Shown piece by piece: positions 60,770 to 64,000 of a DNA stretch of 64,000 bases. This DNA is from Rattus norvegicus (lineage: Eukaryota; Chordata; Mammalia; Rodentia; Muridae): NCBI RefSeq assembly GCF_036323735.1, contig NC_086024.1, positions 128,114,053 through 128,178,052 on the forward strand, read 5' to 3'. Positions within the stretch are counted from its first letter, which is position 1. Every line of letters begins with the position of its first letter. The notes under the pieces were generated by a model that saw nothing but the letters and a program-made list of their open reading frames with translations, was not told the origin of the DNA and ran no database searches. Position numbers and translations under genes: made by a program.

Positions 60770-61215
60770 GTGTGTTCCTGCTGTGTCTGATGTGGTTTGT
60801 CTCCAAGAAGTTTATCTGCTAGAACCTTGGTGTGCAGGTAAATCTAGATATGGAGGTACTGTGCCTTTAAGAAGCCAGGGCCCAGTAGAAGGTGATTGGT
60901 TCATGCTGAATCCTCCACCAAAAACCTATTTTCATGGTTCCAGGTGAGTGGAATTCTGAAGGAGTGAGTGATCCTTGGCAGAGTAGACTGTGACAAAACC
61001 GGGAGAGCCTGTATGCTTGGCTTGCTCTCCCCTATGGTTCTCTCCCTTTCTCTTTCTCCACCATGCAATGACGCCAAAGTGGTCTTTCCTGGATGCAGGC
61101 ACTGTGCTCCCTGGACTTCCCAGCCACCAGTTCTGTGGGTCAAATATCCTCTTCGCTCTGCATTTTCAAGATAACTCCTGGTATCTTTAGCAACACAGAA
61201 ATTACTAATGCAGAC
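60770..61215 (+). repeat. MaLR-like LTR, diverged
   Basis: GTGCCTTTAAGAAGCCAGGG, GCACTGTGCTCCCTGGACTT and AGCAACACAGAAATTACTAA follow the order of a MaLR LTR. Confidence 0.45.
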
Positions 61216-61651
61216 CCTTCGCCATACCCATCTGCCATGCCAAGGGACCCAGGACCTCTCACACTGAAGCTTGCAGCCATTGCCGTAGCTCTGAACTAAC
61301 CAGACAGTGCTGGGTGTTGTGTACCTGGGCTTGTTTGCATGCCTTTCTCTGCCTGTGGTCAGATAAAGACACTATCCACACTAGCCTGGCAGAGGTGAAA
61401 GGGCTGTGGAACCCAGGACACCTTAAATTAGCCAATTGCCAGCTGAACCTTGAGCTGTAGGCTCAACATCCTCAAAGCTTGTTAGCTGATCCATGGCTAC
61501 TGTTGGTCATGAGCAAGCCTGCCTGGGCCAGCAGAGCTTGGCCAAGATCAAGGTAATTGTGTGAACTCACAGTCAAAGTGAGCATTTCTTCTTGTCAACC
61601 ACTAGGGCTCTACAGCATGGCTGTGACCTTTCTAAGAAGGGAGCATGAAAT

Positions 61652-61768
61652 GGGTTTAGCTGGTGAGATGGCTGAACTGGTAAAGGCATTTTCAGCTATG
61701 CCTGGTGACCTGAGTTTGGTCCCTGATACCCACAGGGTGGAAGGAGAGAACTGTTTCCCTAAGTTATC
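61652..61768 (+). repeat. B3-type SINE
   Basis: GTTTAGCTGGTGAGATGGCT, GACCTGAGTTTGGTCCCTGA, GGTGGAAGGAGAGAACTG. Confidence 0.8.
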
Positions 61769-61841
61769 CTCTCTCTGTCTCTCTCTGTCTCTCTGTCTCT
61801 CTCTGTGTCTCTCTCTGTGTCTCTCTGTGTCTCTCTGTGTC

Positions 61842-61894
<53 letters not shown>

Positions 61895-61908
61895 AACACA
61901 CACACTGT
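61769..61908. repeat. CTGT/CT microsatellite and (CA)n
   Basis: TCTCTCTGTG units, pure CT, then CA. Confidence 0.95.
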
Positions 61909-62563
61909 GTCAATGCATATTCTTGCACTCCACACAAATACATTTTTTAAATGTTGAAACCCCCCTTTCCTCCAGCAAACTATCAGTGCACTGCATTTAG
62001 AACCTGGTAGAGTAGTTCCCCCACCCCAGCCCCCATGCCCCATATCAAAAGGGCTATTTTATCCTAGTTGTTGAAGTGTGGCCCACGGCTAAGGGAAGCC
62101 ACCACCTACCTGTTCTTGGACAGCCCATGAGCTATGAATGGTTAGGACAGATGACATTGTTTTCTCATTCTGATTAGGAGAATGCCATCTTGGAGTCCGG
62201 GGAAAGAATACGATACCTAACCAAATGGTTTGTATTCTTTCTCTTAGCGTAGGAGGGTCACACAGTTCTAAACTTACCTATAATATGTGGTTTCTTTATT
62301 AGGAATGTGTGGAAATTTGTTCTTCCTTGTGGAACTAAGACGGTCACTCAGTCACTCTGCTCCACAACGTTCTTAAGAGTATTAGGCAATGTGAGTAGCA
62401 TCTCTCACTTTCACCTCTTGATATGCAAAGTGTATGAAGGCTCTAGATGCATCCTCTGTGACCCCTCAGGGAACATGTTAGCCAACCAAAATATTTCATC
62501 TCTGAATTCAGATCTTTGGCCATAAATTGGAAGGAATCCAATTAATGTCATTTGCTGTCTTTC

Positions 62564-62655
62564 TTTCTTTTTTTTTTTTTTCCAGAGCTGGGGACCAAAC
62601 CCAGGGCCTTGTGCTCGATAGGCAAGTGCTCTACGGCTGAGCTAAATCCTCAACC
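62564..62655 (-). mobile_element. Diverged ID SINE, reverse strand
   Basis: CCAGAGCTGGGGACCAAACC and GTGCTCTACGGCTGAGCTAA show several changes from the other ID copies (a TGCTCGATAGGCAAG stem). Still flanked by the exact 15-bp repeat CATTTGCTGTCTTTC at 62549-62563 and 62656-62670. Confidence 0.94.
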
Positions 62656-63114
62656 CATTTGCTGTCTTTCAACTCCAACTCAGAAGCAGAATTAGAACCC
62701 AGGTCTTTGTTCTCTGGACCTAGAAAGGATTTACCATCTGGTGATAAATTCATCCAGAGGTCTCTAGCTCTCTGACTGGATTCTGACTCAAATTGTCTCC
62801 CGGCTTCCCCTATCTGATCCTTCCCACGGAGGGTGATCACTTGTGGGAACACTAAGTGGCTCACCAAAGTCTTCCTTCAACTCTCTGCCTCAGGCTATCT
62901 AACACGAATTTGTGCTGTGTGCCTTTTCCATAATTAACAAACTCTGGGCATTTAAGACGGTTCGTACTGGAGACAAGGGTGGGTGTTTGCTCTCCAAGAT
63001 TCTTGAAATCTGGCCTTATAAGGAAGGAGAAATGGAATGGGAGAATTCGAGAGAAAACTCATTTCTTCCCCAAGTGTGTTAATGAGTTGAACCACAGGAG
63101 GCTGTGTGTGTAAG

Positions 63115-63345
63115 TCAGACTGCAAGCAGCTGTAAATTAAATTTATTACGCGCCGAGGGATTTTAATAAACATTACTTAAAAATAGCAGCAGACAGTCAT
63201 TTGTATTGTATCACGTGACCTGGTTAGAGAGACATTTTTGTGCCTCTGCTATTAATCAGAGTCACTTTGAGAGACAGTTGGTAAATTCTTTCAGAGTTAC
63301 TGGCACCTTCTACTTAATTAGGATTGTTCTGGAAGAGAGCAGGAT
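63115..63345. promoter_or_regulatory. Candidate conserved non-coding element, homeodomain-type AT-rich
   Basis: TTAAATTTATTACGCGCCGA, TCACGTGACCTGG (E-box), GCTATTAATCAGAG and ACTTAATTAGGATTG cluster in 230 bp with no repeat signature. The texture is that of vertebrate developmental enhancers; only inference. Confidence 0.3.
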
Positions 63346-63834
63346 GAGTCAAAACTTGTCATAGTGTACATTACGGTGCCCTGGAGGCCCTCCTTGCTCA
63401 TTAGATGTTGCTTATTAGGCTTTCCAAGAGAGAGAAACTTAAGAGAAAATGTCGCTTTCTTTAGTGAAACCTCAGACCCTGGAAGGTTAGCACCAGAGGG
63501 CAGTTCGTTCACTGGAAGGAGTGCTGAGCCAGGCAGGAAGTGATAGCGGATCCGACCCTGCTGCCACTCCCACGCCAGCCTCAGGGGGGCGCTGCTCGCT
63601 CTCTACCCCACTGGCCATGCAGCCAACTAGGTCTTTTCCTCTCCCACTGCGGGAAACAGGAGGGGCTCTCCTTGCGATAGTCAGAATTATGTTTGAAAAT
63701 TTCCAAATACGACCTAGTTGTCACCTTATTCAGACTCCTCTCATTTGTCCCTGCCAGAATCTGAGCCCTGTGGACTCTTCCACCCGCCACTCCTGTCCCA
63801 CTTGCAGGGAAATGAATTCCTGCAGCTCAGACTT

Positions 63835-63950
63835 TCCTGTCTGGAATCAAGTTGACCCGTAGCTGAATGGGAGTTCGGCCATTTCTCAGTTGGGTAACCA
63901 CTCCTCCACATCCTCATCTGTAAAATGGGATTAGTCACTGACAGTCCTTT
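63835..63950 (-). repeat. MIR-like fragment
   Basis: CATTTCTCAGTTGGGTAACC and CATCTGTAAAATGGGATTAG resemble reversed MIR. Confidence 0.5.
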
Positions 63951-64000
63951 GACAAACTCTGTGAACAAAGCAACTTAGCATAGGAAAGGGTTTGTTTCAG

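Larger units (their letters stand above)
41240..64000. other. Upstream intergenic region 5' of Prima1
   Basis: No exon with plausible coding content and splice sites was found on either strand. From the human gene order as I remember it, this interval would face FAM181A far upstream. It contains retrotransposon copies, microsatellites, a minisatellite and a few candidate conserved blocks, listed separately. Sequence outside those entries shows nothing I can name. Confidence 0.6.

Overview
The window looks like nuclear DNA of the rat (Rattus, most likely R. norvegicus). It holds several near-identical ID SINEs (BC1-derived, the SINE that expanded in rat), a rat-type L1 3' end, B1/B2/B3/B4 SINEs, long CA/TG and CT/GA microsatellites, and older MIR, L2, MaLR and hAT relics. 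There is no operon-like gene packing and no long unspliced gene.

One gene is recognisable: Prima1 (proline-rich membrane anchor 1, PRiMA), read on the minus strand. A CpG island at about 40.59-41.24 kb is its likely promoter and 5' non-coding exon. The first coding exon (39781-39873) gives the start codon and most of the signal peptide. The second coding exon (34202-34337) gives the end of the signal peptide, the cysteine cluster and the proline-rich attachment domain that gathers acetylcholinesterase subunits. Both exons have canonical splice sites with matching phases. The exons for the transmembrane segment and cytoplasmic tail were not found and should lie beyond position 1, so the gene is partial here and the first 34 kb is one long intron.

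Layout: 1-34201 is intron, rich in CA/TG arrays, SINEs, an old L1 ORF2 relic and MaLR LTRs. 34202-34337 is the PRAD exon. 34338-39780 is intron. 39781-39873 is the signal-peptide exon. About 39.9-40.67 kb is a short intron or 5' UTR. 40.59-41.24 kb is the CpG island. 41.24-64 kb is upstream intergenic DNA with nested transposon insertions, a 26-bp minisatellite of about 1.06 kb, a near-perfect palindrome and an AT-rich homeobox-type segment near the right end.

No new protein-coding system was found. The most unusual structures are the 26-bp minisatellite with higher-order repetition (57.5-58.6 kb), the hairpin palindrome at 50.82-50.90 kb, the stacked retrotransposon insertions at 45.3-46.0 and 47.8-48.8 kb, and candidate regulatory blocks next to the PRAD exon and at 63.1 kb.
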